A stretch of DNA of 64,000 bases from Pterobdella sp. o SKG-2022 (GCA_964035795.1 OZ038321.1:310001-374000), one strand, 5' to 3'; positions 37,943-59,396 are shown, counted from the first letter of the stretch. A program made the numbers and translations. The notes: generated by a model from the letters alone, not told the origin.

Positions 37943-40900
37943 CTTTTAATATTTTTGCAGTTTTTAGCAACATCTCTGTCAGAAGAAGCGCTCCATTTCC
38001 GGTTCGAATTTCGAAAATTAAGTTCGCTATTGATTCGTTTGAGAAATTTTGTATTTTTGTTTTGTTGTTTTTCCGGTGAAAAAGGTTTCTTGAACAGCTC
38101 TTCATAGTCTTTCTGCTTTCTGATTGGATGTTTAATTTTATGATTGTTTAGTTAAAAAATTATATTATAAATCAGAATAATTGAATAAAAATTGTTTCTC
38201 CACCTTCCAAAATCCTCTCTTCCTTCTCCCCAAACTACACCATCATCGCCCCAACCCTTCATCCTCAGCTCTCCACTCCAATAAGGCACAGCGGGTCCAA
38301 CCCAAGCCTGCGCAACACCCGTCCATCTATGGCACTCGTCTTCGCTACTATCCGTGAAGTCTTGCAGAGTCAGATCCTCTTGAGGGAGAGATAAATCGAA
38401 GTTGTCTTCCAAGTCTTGCTTGGTTTTTTTGAACTTCTTTCTCACTTTGTAAGCCCTCCAACACGCCTATGAGTTGGAGAGGTGGAGAGGAGTTTTGAGT
38501 CGAGAAGTATTACTAAAAATTACCATTCCGATAAAAATGAAGTCAAGCTAATTATAATAAAATTTATAAAATATATTTTCAATAAAATCAGAATCTCCAA
38601 TAGAAAAACAAAAATTTGAATAATAATACTTTTAAAAAATAATCATAGTAATAAAAAGAATGGAAACAAAACAAAACAAACAACAAAAACCTGGATTTTT
38701 GTAGCCTCAATATGCTGTTGATGGTCTTGATAATGATGTTGCTTGCCAGATGCCAACCCACCCCCACCAAACCACTCCCTCAGCACTACGCCGACATCGT
38801 GCAAGTCCTTACTAATCTTCAAAAACTTTTCGATGTTTGTCGACGATAGTTCTCTGCGGGAAAAATGTTTATCTATATAGCGCTGGGTTGAGCAACTGAG
38901 GCACTAGAGATGGTACCAGACCGGAAATATAATTTCGTAACTTTTGATTAAAAATTAATGTATACATAAACCAAAAAAACAATAATAATAATGATAACCA
39001 TAACCCCAAATCCCCAGCCTCAAGAAAATGGCGGCTAACTTGCAGAAGGTTTTGTACTGGGAGAGGGTGTAGTGGAAGGTGGTGGTATTATGGGGAGTAA
39101 GGTCATCTTGAATGTGGGTATTTGAGAGGGTTTTTTTGGAAGAATTGCCTTTCAAATGTTTCACCATCGTTCCATCTTTGAACAAAAAAACGAAGGTGTT
39201 AAAAAATGAATAAAAAAAACAAAGAATAAAAACAGTGATAACAAAAAAAAATTAATAAAAACAAAAATATAAATAGCTGGAAAATTAAAATAATTATGGA
39301 AACGTTATTAATAAATGAAATATTAAAATATATAATATTGATATGCTAATGATAATAAACGTCAATTTATGTAGCGCAAAAGCCTTCGAAACTCCAACCA
39401 GTCAACGGGTTCGTAAGAATTTCCCGCAGTGACGTCAGCTTATCCAATCCTTTTATTTGTGTTATGCTATTGGGTGGTGATGATAATGATGATTTAAGAC
39501 ATATCTAATGATGCTTTTGCATCTTGATTAACACCCCCTCACCTTACCATGCCTCATAAGCACTCCAGCCACCACCACATCTCACCATGCCCCATAAGCA
39601 CTCCACCCACCACCACACCAGACCCTATCATCACTACTCACCACCACACCACCTCCAACCACCACACCATACCCCCATCATCACTTCACCCACCTATTAT
39701 CGACCAGACTAACACTCAACAACAAAGGAGACCAAAAAGAGAAAGTAACACATGTGATAATGTTGTTATCACATGAGATGTGTGTTAGTAAAGGATTGTT
39801 GCTGAAGTTTGGCAGCTGGTGGTGTGGTGGTGGTGGGTTGGTGACATGATGGTGGATGGTGGTAGTGATAGGTTGTTGGTGGGTGGTGATGATGGGGTTG
39901 AGTGGTTGGTGGTGATAGTTCTATAAGTTTAGTGCTGTTCTATCATTTAAAATTAATAATAACAAAAAAAAATAATAAGAAGAATATTATTATTGTTATT
40001 ATCACTTGAGCTAATTATGCAATAATAAGGGAAACAGTACCAATGGAAAAATAATGCAGGTAAATGAGTGGATGATAGGAATAAAAAAGAATACTAATAT
40101 CAGTGATGATACATAAATGACACACAGAAATGCTGCCACCCACCTCACTTATCGTATTACCACTACAGTTCAAGTCAGCCAGTAATGGTAGGAATTTTAT
40201 AAATCCCAAGTTGCAAATGAAGTTATTAGATATATCCAGTATTTTTAATTTGGCGGGAAATTGCATTTGTGGTGTTGTTACGATGTTATTGTTGCTGATG
40301 TCCAAAGACTGTAGATTTTTCAAGCTTCCTATTTCCGCTTTTGTGGTTGGATTCAAACTATTATAATGAGAATATCATTGAAAAATATTATATATTTATA
40401 AAAATATGGTAGCCTACATATATTGGTCAAATTGTTATGGCTGGCGCAGAGGTGTTTTAACCTAATGCACTTTTGAAGCCCTTTAAAGTCGGTCACGTGG
40501 TTGTGAGAGATGCGCAAGCAGACGAGATAGTTTAGCTCGTTGAAATTGAACCATTTGATTCTGTTGTGCTGTGAGTGGTCTATATATCTATCTATTTATT
40601 CATCTATCTATCTATCTATCTTTCTATTTATCTTTCTATCTATCTATCTATCTATCTACCAAAAAAACTGAACAAAGATGACTCACCTTCAAATCCAGGT
40701 ACAGCAGGTTCTTGCATGAAGCTAGAGAAGAAATGACACAGATATTTGAATTTGTTATTGATAAAGAAGTGAGGTGGTGAAAGGTGGAAGATCGGTTGAT
40801 ATGGTGGGGGAGAGTGTGGTGAGGGTAGTGGCTGTTGGCAACGTGGCCACTCAAACGGGTAAGTTGTAAGTGCTTCAACTCCAAAAACTTACTCTGAAAA

Positions 40901-43900
40901 AGTTTAGTCATCAATCAATGGAATTAAATAATGATCTACAAAGTATTTTTTAGGCAGCTGAGGCGCTGGAGATGTTAAAAGGTTTAAACTCCACCAAAAA
41001 AAATAAATGAAAAAAATAGAATCAATCAACCAATCAATCGACCAATCAATCGACCAATCAATCAACCAATCAATCGACCAATCAATCGACCAATCAATCA
41101 ACCAATCAATCGACCAATCAATCGACCAATCAATCAACCAATCAATCAACCAATCAATCGACCAATCAATCGACCAATCAATCAACCAATCAATCAACCA
41201 ATCAATCAACCAATCAATCGACCAAAGATAATATTTTTAAAACCACACAACACACCCTTACAACATTGGTATCAACATTGAGGTAATCTTGAACAGTTGC
41301 AATTGAGTCGTTGTCACGTGGTGGGGGGATGTACGGAGGTTGGTGTGGGTGGTGGGAGAGAGAAGGGAGGCTATAATAATAATGATGAAAAAATAAAAGT
41401 TATAATATAATAAAATAATAAAAATAAAAATGAAATATTATATTTTAAAAATGATTTTGATAATAAGACATGAACAAAATAAGACCAACACAAAGCTTGT
41501 AATAGCAGCTGCCAACTTCTCCCTCAACTCTTGCAGACTTGGTACTACTCCTTCCAACCCCAGACCACTGCCCGAACTTTTATCCACGACCTTTTCTTTC
41601 TTTATTTTCATCTTCATGATCTTTTGTTTCCTCTCGTAGATCTTCTTCCGCAGTTCCTCTAGCACTTCTTGGTTTCGCCTGACTAGCCTTTCCATTCTGG
41701 AAGCCATTCTCCGTCTCAATAAGCTGGCGATCGCTTCTGTTCTTAGGGCAAGTGTCTTCGGGGGACAATTGTCGTTATCGTCTTTCTTACCCATTTTTCT
41801 ATCATTATTATTATTTTTATTATTATTATTATTATTATTAATATCATTAATGATATAATTATTATTATTATTATTATTATTAGTATTAATTTCTCCATTT
41901 CCATTATATTCAATTTCAATGTTATTATTAACAATGCCTTCCTGCTCAACTTTTTTATCCTTCTTTTTATTGTTCTTATTATAGTTGTTTTTATTATTTC
42001 CAATATTATTATTCTTATGATTATTATTTTCACCATTATGGTTATTATCCTCATCATCTTCATTAGTTCTATTTTCATCAAATTCATCACTGTTCTTATC
42101 GGCAAAATTTCTGCTTCTAACAACACTTTCCAATCTTTTGTTATTTTTGCTCTTTTCAGCTAAATTCTTTTGAATTTCAATTTTTTCATTTAACTCAGTA
42201 TTATCACCATATTTATATTGCTTCCGGTTTTTGTATCCACCCAACAAACTCTTTTTATCCTCAAAATTTGAACCAACTTTGCTTTCACCAGCATTAATTA
42301 TTTTCAAATTATGTGAAGATGATGATGAAGAAGAAGAAGATGATGATAGTGGTGGTGATGATGATGATGATGATGATTGTTTTATTTGGGGGTTTGGGGT
42401 GGGTTTAAAAGTGAAAATATTATTGCCAATATCATAATTATCATTATTATTACTATTGTTAATATTATCACTATGAGTGATATTATGATTGTCATGACAA
42501 CTGCTATGAAGGTGGTTATTATGTTGGTGTGGGTGAGCTTGTCCATTGTTGATCTTTCTATTCTCTTCATCATTATTGCCTATGTCATTCTTATTATTAT
42601 CCTCTAAGTTTTCATCCTCTATCTTAATTTTATTACATTTATTATCATTATTTTTATCACCAATATTGTTATTGGTAACTGTGGTACCATTTCGAATTTT
42701 TTCTTCGGGGTTTTGGTTCATTTTTCTCATTTCAGTCAATTTTTTATTTTTTTGCAAAACTTTTTTGAAAAACTTTTGAATTCTCAAAGCTGCATCCTTC
42801 TTCCTCCTCTCCACTTCATTACTCTCCTTCTCTAAATACACCTTCAGTCTCTCTATCTCTTTCTCCCTTTTTTCTCTTGATTTTTTTTTTTCAATCTGAA
42901 AATGAATTAAAAATAAATTTCTCAAAAATGAACTCATTAATGAGATATAGTAATTTAGACATTATTACACCAACACCATCAATTTTATATATTTTTTAGA
43001 TTTATAAATAAAATGAAACAATTCAAACTTACTGACCTCAAAAGATGTAAAATCCTCACCACCCTCCCCGTCCAAGAATTGTGGCATATCGTCTCCATCC
43101 ATTTCATTTTTATTATCACCCACTTTGACTCTTTTATCACCCCCATCATTCTTATTATCACCCTTCTCATCTTTATTATCGCTCTCATCGTCCTTACCAT
43201 CACAAACTTCAACCTTAAAAACAGTGATCATTCGATTCAAAATGAGAATATTATTTTTATTCAGATTATCTTGTGTTTATCATTTCGTTTTCGAATTCTT
43301 CACGCTAGCATAAGTTGCACAATAAATAGCCATTATCAATATTATTACTAGTTATAAGATTAGTTTATAATTACTCCAATTATTTGAAACAAAAATTTTT
43401 CTCACTTCTCCACCATACTCCATCTTCTTTGTCTTCATCTCTTCCAAAATATTCATGATACCTTCGTTATTTAAATCCATTTTTAAGGTTAAAAATAAAT
43501 TTAAATTGTCTATATAAACTTCCAAATAACTACGGTACAATTTCAAAATTCAAAAAAGTCAACTTTTAAATAATTAAAAGTGAACTTTGGTTAAGTTTGA
43601 CGTCATCAACGTCATCATAGTCGTCATTTCTTGCCAGCAGGTCATCCAGGAAGCAGTCTATGGCCTGGTTCAACTGGGAAATACATTATGAATAATTATT
43701 TTTTTAAAATTATTTTATTATAAATAGAATTTAATCAATATTTTTTAAACATAAAATAACAAAAAATAATTTTTTTAGATACTGAAGGTTATTAATACAT
43801 AAAACGTTGAAGAAAACAATGACATTACGTCCCACCTCAACATCGCCAACATCCTTCGAGACTTCTTCTGTTTTTACAAATTTTACATTTTTTGCTTAAT

Positions 43901-45006
43901 TTTCATCAATTTTTTATTGAATGAATGATCGTTTCAAGCATGAGGCGAGTTTGGATTGATTTATTAAAACTTGGTTAAATTTTGTTTGAGTTTATTTTTT
44001 TGAAAATTATTTTAAACTTATCCATTCGAGTTGAACTGAATTAAGCTGAGCTGTATTGATTTTTTAGAGTGAAACAAACTCTATCGTCATTCATTATCTT
44101 GCAAATTAATATGATATTCAGCATCTCTACATTCAACATTTGTCAAGTTAGACATGGAAAAGAAAGAATCCTGTTCTAATTTTCTCATTCTGCCGGAAAA
44201 GCCATTTGTGTTTTAAGGCGTTAAGTGGGTGAAGTCTAACGTTGTTCATAAATTTGATATATAATATAATTTAAGAGAAAGAGGAAGAAGAACGGAAACA
44301 GGAAAGAATGCTGGTAGCATTGCCGCGGGCAATTGCAGGGGAAATCTTTTGACGCAACCGTACTGCCTCCAAAGGGTCCCCTGACGCCTCGATAACTTTT
44401 CTACCTAACTTCTCAACAAAGCTACTGGTTGAAGGTCCGCAGCAGCCCGTTGTTTCGAATGTAACGGGTTGAAAATGGAAGTTGCCCACCAAGACCTGAT
44501 ATTTGCGGCTTTTTAATATTTCCGCAGATTTTGCGCTAGATCCTGACCCGATGGAGCTGGCGATAATGTGGGACTTGGAAAAAGCATCGACGACTGTTGC
44601 GTCCCAGACCAAGCATTTTCCATGCTTCTAAGGGAAGGTCGTTATGCCATCAGGACGACGTCCGTCACTCCTGTCGAGCCCTGATGGTTCGAGGATGCTA
44701 GGCAAGCCTATCTTTTTTTTTATATCTCAATTTTCATCTTCACCAATGTATCATTTGTATATTGTTTATTTGCTTGTTCAAAAATGCTTTTAGCTGTAAA
44801 ATAAACCGCTTGATTGGTTTTTCAAAAAAATATAATTTCAAAAATATATATAATATAAGGTGAAATGATATTTATAATTATTGAATACCTTTGAGTAACT
44901 TTTCACATTCCAATATTTCTTGCACCAAATTGTTATAAGAATCTGATGTGTCGCACTCATCCACTTTCCTCAAAATATCATCAAAATCTAGATTTTTTTG
45001 ATTCAT
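37943..45006 (-). CDS. LRRIQ1: LRRIQ1-like protein (leucine-rich repeats and IQ motifs), many exons, partial model
   Basis: Minus-strand exons. Best supported: 45006-44889 (start MNQKNLDFDD), 43213-43037, 42895 to about 41500, 40893-40687, 40568-40418, 40357-40144, 38853-38691, 38466-38204, 38119-37943. Weaker: near 43673-43600, 43462-43406, 41373-41260, 39458-39400. The long exon has an IQ-like ALRIQKFFKKVLQKNKK, Asn- and Ser-rich tracts and a basic coiled coil. LRRs follow: HLQLTRL, SLSITNSNICVISSLASCKN, LRISHNHVTDFKGLQKCIRL, LQSLDISNNNIVT, KILDISNNFICNLGFIKFLP. A perfect IQ motif, IQACWRAYKVRKKF, is formed across the 38691/38466 splice, and DLTLQDF plus AQAW follow as in LRRIQ1 C-termini. 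The junction 40418/40357 is out of phase as drawn and the final exon is unresolved, so exons are missing or misplaced. LRRIQ1 is linked to cilia and flagella. Confidence 0.75.
40584..40658. repeat. (TATC)n microsatellite
   Basis: Imperfect CTAT repeats in an LRRIQ1 intron. Confidence 0.9.
41026..41225. repeat. 12-bp minisatellite, AATCAATCAACC/AATCAATCGACC
   Basis: About 200 bp of 12-bp units differing at one A/G site, open in several frames on both strands. It lies between LRRIQ1 exons, so the translated repeats are not protein. Confidence 0.9.
44205..44705 (-). mobile_element. LINE post-RT fragment in LRRIQ1 intron
   Basis: Minus strand: LEPSGLDRSDGRRPDGITT, a stop, CLVWDATVVDAFSKSHI, then SAEILKSRKYQVLVGNFHFQ, PVTFETTGCCGPSTSSFVEK and ISPAIARGNATSI. 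The RPDG(I/M)T...LxWDxTVxD...YxFxPVxxET block is a recurrent C-terminal segment of LINE polyproteins. It lies in the sense orientation of LRRIQ1. Confidence 0.75.
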
Positions 45007-45470
45007 TTGTTTTAAAAATTCATTTTATTTTTTTAAATTAATTTAAATTTAGTTTATTTAGCGTAACTTATCAAGTCTCAATTTCTCGATTCATTGTTCT
45101 TCTGGTATCGCTGGCAACAGTTTTTTGTGGTGAAAGGTAAAGTAGAAATGTTCTCTAAAAGAACTTTTAACACAATAAATTTAAAATATTATTCTATTTA
45201 TCTTCATTCAAATTTAATTCTTGAACTTGATGACGCACAGAATAATCGTAATTAACAACACCTAAAAATGTAATTTTTGTTTTAATTTTATGAAAATTTG
45301 AATTGGCGGAAAAAATTAAAATTTAAAACACATTAAATTAATCGAAATCCAATGCTAACTTACTTTGGGAAATTTTAGACACAAAATTTTGTAAAATTAT
45401 GGTAATTTTTGGAATCGTTTGGTGATTAAACAGAACACTGGTTAGACAAATTTAAAACTATAAACATATT
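45007..45470. promoter_or_regulatory. Shared intergenic region between divergent LRRIQ1 and PP1 genes
   Basis: 464 bp between two opposed start codons. AT-rich without a TATA box I trust. Bidirectional promoter use is inferred from spacing. Confidence 0.5.
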
Positions 45471-53402
<7,932 letters not shown>

Positions 53403-53889
53403 CCGCCATTTTTAACGCCTTACACCCGCCATTTTCTTTCATCTAGCGCGTAATGTCCTTTTATATACAGTATTTTTTTATGCGTGTTGATTCCATATTA
53501 CATTGTGTATATATTTTGTATCATATTGTCTTGTTTTGTACTGCCATTGTTATTTGAAATGCTACCCAAATATGTTACCCTATCCTTCTCACGTTTAAAA
53601 GTGCACCTTGTGCCAGGAGTATTAGATTTAAAAAATTTTTTTTGTCTATTTAATAAATAAAAATATAAAAATTTTATTTTTTTATTAACGGTTAAAAAAT
53701 CTAAGAAGCATTTCAAGCAGTTTAGAAAATCTTCGCGTCAACTTCAATATGGCTTCAACGATGCAAGCCTCTCGTCATTATCTAACTCTTATTTCAGTTA
53801 CCACTCCACATCACGTCATTAACTGTGTTAACTGAACTTTACGATATCAACTAATGACGATTTTGTCTTCAATCTCATTTTGGTACAAT

Positions 53890-54090
53890 CATCATCCCTT
53901 CTCCACGAGGTCACTGTCTTCTCTATGCCCTTCTTCTCCATTTCACCCTATCAGGAGCATCCTTAAAAACTAAACCAAGCCAATGACAAAGATTTTCCAT
54001 CATAACTTCCCATGCTAAGCTTGGCCTCTCCCTTCTACTAACATCAACTCTGAAATTCCACACCTGCTTCGCAGAACCCCTGTTGCGCGT
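53890..54090 (-). mobile_element. LINE 3' tail, same family as 48-51 kb
   Basis: Matches 48105-48290 in order (CCATTTCACCCTATCAGGAG, AAAGATTTTCCATCATAACT, AAGCTTGGCCTCTCCCTTCT), with many substitutions. Downstream of the PP1 stop. Confidence 0.7.
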
Positions 54091-54220
54091 TTGATTTGAT
54101 GGTGAGCATTTGTGAATATTCTATAATACAAATTTAAATTTTTGCGTCAAAATCTTTTGAAACTCACAACTTCCCACTCAAAGCCAGAATACGTTGGTCC
54201 TTGTTGCTGTGGAGTTGTTC

Positions 54221-54395
<175 letters not shown>

Positions 54396-54620
54396 GTTGG
54401 CGTGGATTTGTTCGTCTGTGATTTGTGCGTTTGTTGGTGGAAACAAAAAAAATGGTAAACAAAATCAAAAAAAAAATCCGAAATACAGAAAATTATGAAG
54501 AATGCAACAAAAAAAAGTTGGAAATGATGAAAATGTAAATTTATCGAGACCAACATGAAAAATGCATCTCCAAGACAACACACGGAGAAAGATTTTGCAT
54601 TAATAACTCAAAATACGCCA

Positions 54621-55118
54621 TCATGAAATTAAAAGTGGATTAATCACCATGGAAACGACAACGGCGTCAGGTTGAAGGGTGAGGTGGATGGAGCGAGGAA
54701 GAAGAAGGGAGAGCCCCTCGATCAAACACTTTCGGTTTGACAACATATTGAGGATCTCCCCTAAGAAATCCATAAGAGCTTCTTCGTCTTCCTCATTTGG
54801 GATTTGTGATTTTTTCGAAGTCAGTTTTTCAACTTTTATTATCAAACTTTTAAATTTGTTGAAATTGATATTTTCTTCACCGAAATAAAGCTTCACCACC
54901 TTCAAAAAACTTTTTTTGTCCCCATAAACCAACATCCCACTTTGCCCTCTCGCCCTCAAATGCTTGTAACTTTTAGCTGACTGTACCCTTCGGAAGTTAT
55001 CGTTTTTTTGAACTTTTTCCGGTTTTACTGACGTCATATTTGTGTCATGCGCAGTGGTGGGTCTACCTCTGTTGCTTTTGCCAAAACTCAGTTGTTTGCA
55101 CGTGCTGTAGTACGTCAT
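54621..55118 (-). CDS. Small single-exon protein with PAH-like region (165 aa), unknown
   Basis: The start chosen is ATG at 55118 (MTYYSTCKQLSFGKS), because the frame upstream to 55337 is a repeat-derived low-complexity stretch. Residues 1-65 are basic and disordered-looking (FRRVQSAKSYKHLRARGQS). Residues about 70-141 fit the paired amphipathic helix pattern of SIN3-type domains: FLKVVKLYFG, FNKFKSLIIKVEKL, then FLGEILNMLSNRKCLIEGLS ending LLLP, parallel to the usual LFxxHxxLIxxFxxFLP. No signal peptide. PAH folds bind short helices of transcription regulators; a role in chromatin or transcription is only an inference. No introns seen. Confidence 0.55.
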   Translation of the reverse strand: MTYYSTCKQLSFGKSNRGRPTTAHDTNMTSVKPEKVQKNDNFRRVQSAKSYKHLRARGQSGMLVYGDKKSFLKVVKLYFGEENINFNKFKSLIIKVEKLTSKKSQIPNEEDEEALMDFLGEILNMLSNRKCLIEGLSLLLPRSIHLTLQPDAVVVSMVINPLLIS

Positions 55119-55136
55119 TTTCTTTGGGAGATTGTT

Positions 55137-55265
55137 AGTGGAGGGAGTGAAGTTGGTGGAGATGGTGATGTTAGTGGAGGTGGTGATGTTGGTGGAAGTG
55201 GTGATGTTGAGGGTGATGTTGGTAGAGATGGTGATGTTGAGGGTGATGTTGGTGGAGGTGGTATA
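55137..55265. repeat. GGTGATGTT-type minisatellite upstream of the PAH-like gene
   Basis: Irregular repeats of GGTGATGTTGGTGGAG-like units. On the minus strand they read as TSTNIT-like peptides, which is why the upstream extension of the frame was not accepted. Confidence 0.75.
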
Positions 55266-55339
55266 AATAGGGGTTTTGATAGTGTTGTCAATAAACAAAA
55301 AAAAAATATGATGGATGTAATATTTTTGCATTTCCATCA

Positions 55340-56235
55340 GAACTATTAAAATAATTGAATTTTTGAAAATAAATCACTTCGTACTGCTTCCAAGCTGTGC
55401 AAAATTAACAAAATAAAAAAAACAACCAAAAAGTTCAAAATATAGTTTTCTTCAACAAAAAAGTAGGTGAAATATCAACTTTCCGCCATTTCAAAACATT
55501 CGAGTCGAGTAGTCACTTAACTACGGTCGCTATAAGACAGGTGACAAAACCGCGACAAGTATGGCGCAATTTTTGAGAAGCTTCATTTCCATGGGGAAAA
55601 TTTATGTTTTGATGCTTTTAAAAAAACATTAAATTTTTGATGCCTTTCATTTTATTTATTAAGCCTTTGGTTTTAGTTTTGTGTGTGTTTGTGTGCGTGT
55701 GTCGGTAATTTTTTGGGATTTTGATGTGATTTTGAATGTTTTTACAATAACCTGACACCTATGATAGAAATAAAGCGAACAAAAAAACGATGGATTAATG
55801 AAAAAGTTTTAAAAATAAAACAAAAAAAAACAAATCTTTCATAAACAAACACACAGACTCCAAAGCCGCCATAAACAACGTCTTAATGGAAAAGCAGCCT
55901 GATTCGAATGGTAATTGTCATTCCATTTCCCTCCTTTTTATTCTTTTTTATCATATCTAATGTTACCCGTTTCGCGCTATATAAATTTGTGTCACTGCCG
56001 CTATTATAAGTTATATTAGTAATAATAGTCTCTGATTGGCCTAATTATTTTTTATATTCTTTTTTTTTTTCGTGTTTTTGGCAATTTCCGTTCTATTTAC
56101 CCATCAAGATGTAAGTGAACAAATGTTAAACATTGTGAATAGTTAACTTCAAAATTTTAAATCATACAAACACGACAATATTTGACTTCTTTGTTTTGAC
56201 ACATTCATCATATATATAGACATCAGATACTAACT
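55340..56235. other. Spacer upstream of the PAH-like gene
   Basis: Mostly AT-rich. A short plus-strand frame at 55561 (MAQFLRSFISMGKIY) has a clean start but reaches a stop quickly and has no partner exon I can find. Less AT-rich sequence around 55490-55600 could be a promoter. Confidence 0.35.
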
Positions 56236-56239
56236 TACT

Positions 56240-56870
56240 TACTTATACCTATTGTCCCTAGATGACACATAGGTCATCAACAAAGAATCTACAGCCGTTT
56301 TTGTTCTGAGCGAGCCTTTCCAACTGTCCCTATGTGAGAGCCAGCTTCATGACTTCAGCACCTATGTCACGTCGCCATGTGTTTCATGGTCTGCCTCTTT
56401 TTCTTTTTCCTTGAGGGTTCTATTTAAGGGCTTGTCTGGCTATGCTGGTGGACATTTTCCGTAAGGTATACCCTATTTATCTCTAGCGGCGTTGTTGAAG
56501 CTCCACGGCAAGCGACTTCAGTCGGGTGCGTTGCCAAAGCTTTTCGTTTTTGATGGTTTCCGGCCAAAGAACCTGAAGGATCCTTTTGAGACAAGTATTA
56601 ATGACTGTCTGAATCTTCTTTGTTGTCGTCTCTGTGGTCCCCCAAAACTCCGTTCCATACAATAGAACGGGCTTCACACTGGACTTGAATAACCTGATTT
56701 TGGTTTCTTCTTATAAAACTCTAGACGCCCATACTTTTTTGAGCTGGAAGAAAACTGTTCTAGCATTTTCGATTCTTATCTTGACGTCTGCCATTGTGCT
56801 TTCCCACCTATCAACGGTACTGCCAAGATAAGTGAAACTCTCTACTTCTTTTAATGGTTGTAATCAAGTA
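56240..56870 (-). mobile_element. LINE RT C-terminus and 3' region
   Basis: Minus strand: KPVLLYGTEFWGTTETTTKK, then INTCLKRILQVLWPETIKNE and KLWQRTRL, i.e. the LLYGxExW and CLRxIxxIxWPxTIxNExL pattern of LINE tails. Past 56460 it becomes the segment shared with 10630-10860. 5'-truncated. Confidence 0.8.
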
Positions 56871-57344
56871 ACTAATGTGTATATAATGTAAAAAAAATTT
56901 TTGAAAAGGTTTGCCCGTTGCCTCAAGTTTTTTATATTCTATAATTTAAAATATATATAGGCTATGCGTTTTGGAATGTGAAACATTGGGAACATAACAA
57001 ACTTGATGTAACAAAAAAACGTTGCCAAGGCATCTCATTCACAATACATATTCATTATTCACCTGATGATGATATAGAATATATCGAAAAGCTTCGTGGA
57101 ATAAAAAGTTCAAATATAGTCGTGTTTTTATGATTCACAAATATATTAAAACTATCTATAAAAAACAGCAAAAAAATAATGTAAAATTATCAAAAAAAAC
57201 GAAAAAATAGAAATTAAGAAACAATGAAAAAAAAACAAATAATTGGCAAAACTCAAATTGAATTTTCGACATGTTGGAAACTGATAAAGACGAAAGATCT
57301 TATTTTCACGACACCACAGCTAATTATCACACTAGTACACTAGG

Positions 57345-57394
<50 letters not shown>
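57345..57394. repeat. (TA)n followed by poly-T
   Basis: About 12 TA units and a T run of about 27. Confidence 0.95.
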
Positions 57395-58810
57395 GTTTGT
57401 TTTGTCATAACAATAATTTTACGTGTTAAAATTGCACCAATTATTACACTTTTTTTGATCTTTTCCACTTTTAAATTCATTAAAAGGTATAAATAATTAA
57501 ATTTTAGTTTTGAACTTAGGGAAATGTGGAAGAAGTTATAGCAAAATAAGCTCAAACTATCATATTACGAACGAAGCTCTTCTGTGTTTCTAACACAATT
57601 TACATTTATCCGGTTTCGAGATTTTTTGTCTTTTTAGCACACACTTTAATATAATTTTTCGACATAAGTTTATAAAAAAACTATTTTCATAATACAATAT
57701 TTTAAAAATTTTCATGTAAATACATATTTCCAGATATATTTTTTAAATATGATAATATCTGATAAAATAACTCCATACTATATATATTTTTAGATTTCAT
57801 CACACCTTCATACAAGCGTTTAAGGGTAGTTCGATTGAATTTTCATATATATAGTCTTCGGAAGTGTTCCAAGACATGAAGTTGAGGGTGTTGAAAGGTC
57901 TTAAAATTTATGACGTTGTCTTTTGAATGAATCGAATGAGAATCATATGATAACAATGAGAGATAATTAATTAATGAATAATTAATTTTGTGGATTTAAA
58001 TGGAGTTTGGGTTGTTAATAATAATATTTAAAAAATAATTAAACGAATCTTAAGAGTTAATTGAAATGGAAGCTGGAAAAAATTAGGATTTTGAAAGAAA
58101 CGTTGGTGAAAATTCGGGAATATTTTATTTGGAAAGAATAAAAATATAACAATAGAAACGTCTGTGAGTTGATTAATTGAAATTAAATCAAAATAACAAA
58201 AACAAAATCAAAGTAGATTAAAACAACTAATAAAATGGCGAATGAAACAAAAACTAGTGGAAAAAAGTGGAAAATGTCCAAAACTTGATTGTTATTTTGG
58301 TTCGAAACACATGAAGGTAAGTGGCATTTTGAAAATTCAAATTTGAAAAACGCTTTCGCTAATGTTTTATGATAAGGCTAAACTTATCGAAAAATATAAC
58401 TGTTTTTTGCTCAATAAATTCACTAAAGACCTTGCAAAAATCGTATTAAAAACGTTGGAAAAATAAGTAAAAAGCTTAAAAATCAGGTAAGGATAAATGG
58501 AATGGAAAAAACTAAAAAACAGTTTTAAAAATTATTATTTTTAAAATATATATTTATATACTTTTTATATGGAAGCTCTATATTTCGAAAGAGGAAATAT
58601 ATTATGAGGGAAAGGATAAAATGAATAAGAGACATGAAAAGGTTTTAACATATACACAAAAAATAGAAGTTCATGGATGAATGATCCTCAAAATAGTAAA
58701 TATGGGAAGACATTCACAAAACATTTTGGAAACAATTTTTTAGTTATTCATAAAAAAATATGAAAGAAGCATCATGACTTTTAGAAGAAAAAAAACAGCT
58801 ATAACAAATA

Positions 58811-58850
58811 TGATGATGATGATCATCATCATCATCATCATCATCATCAT
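58811..58850. repeat. (GAT)n/(CAT)n palindromic microsatellite
   Basis: GATGATGATGATCATCATCA and more CAT units: the repeat switches strand at its centre. Confidence 0.9.
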
Positions 58851-59396
58851 ATTTTTATATTTTTCCCATCTCTCTCCGTAGACTGACGTAACACTGCTAG
58901 TATCATCATCATCATAAATAAAAATTAATTATTTTCTCATAAATAATAATAAATAATTATTTTATTCATATAATTTCATTAAATCAACAGAAAAAATTTT
59001 GTTTATTTACACAAAGCATTTTGTTATCTTGTGAAACGCTCAAGTTTTATCTAACATATGATCATTATCAAGTCTTTTTGAATTAATATTACTGGATCTA
59101 CATACATGATACTGTGATAATATAATTATTTAATTGAAACAAAAACAATGAAATCAAAAAGTTTATAAACTATTTCTCAAAAAACCAACCTTCAAAATCT
59201 TCACTAGGATACTGAGTTCAACTCAAACTGTGACAAAAAAATCATTTTTTTCTTCAATTAGTCACCAAAATCATCACCCGATGACCCCAACACCCCCATA
59301 AATCAAAATTCTCGTGCGTTCAGGATTTCGAGATTATATGTTGAAGAGTTAATTTCTGGAAAATTAATTTCATTTTTTTCAAGGCTTTATTCTATG

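Larger units (their letters stand above)
56875..59390. other. AT-rich region without a recognised gene
   Basis: Contains only simple repeats and a possible minus-strand exon at about 57880-57808 (FNTLNFMSWNTSEDYIYENS, then a GTGTGA donor) that I could not connect to others. Confidence 0.4.

Noticed and set aside
39549..39776. Pro/His/Thr-rich 75-aa plus-strand frame
   Set aside because: Low-complexity CCACCA-type sequence within the LRRIQ1 gene on the opposite strand.
41007..41231. Repeat protein of Asp-Gln-Ser-Ile units
   Set aside because: A 12-bp intronic minisatellite open in several frames on both strands.
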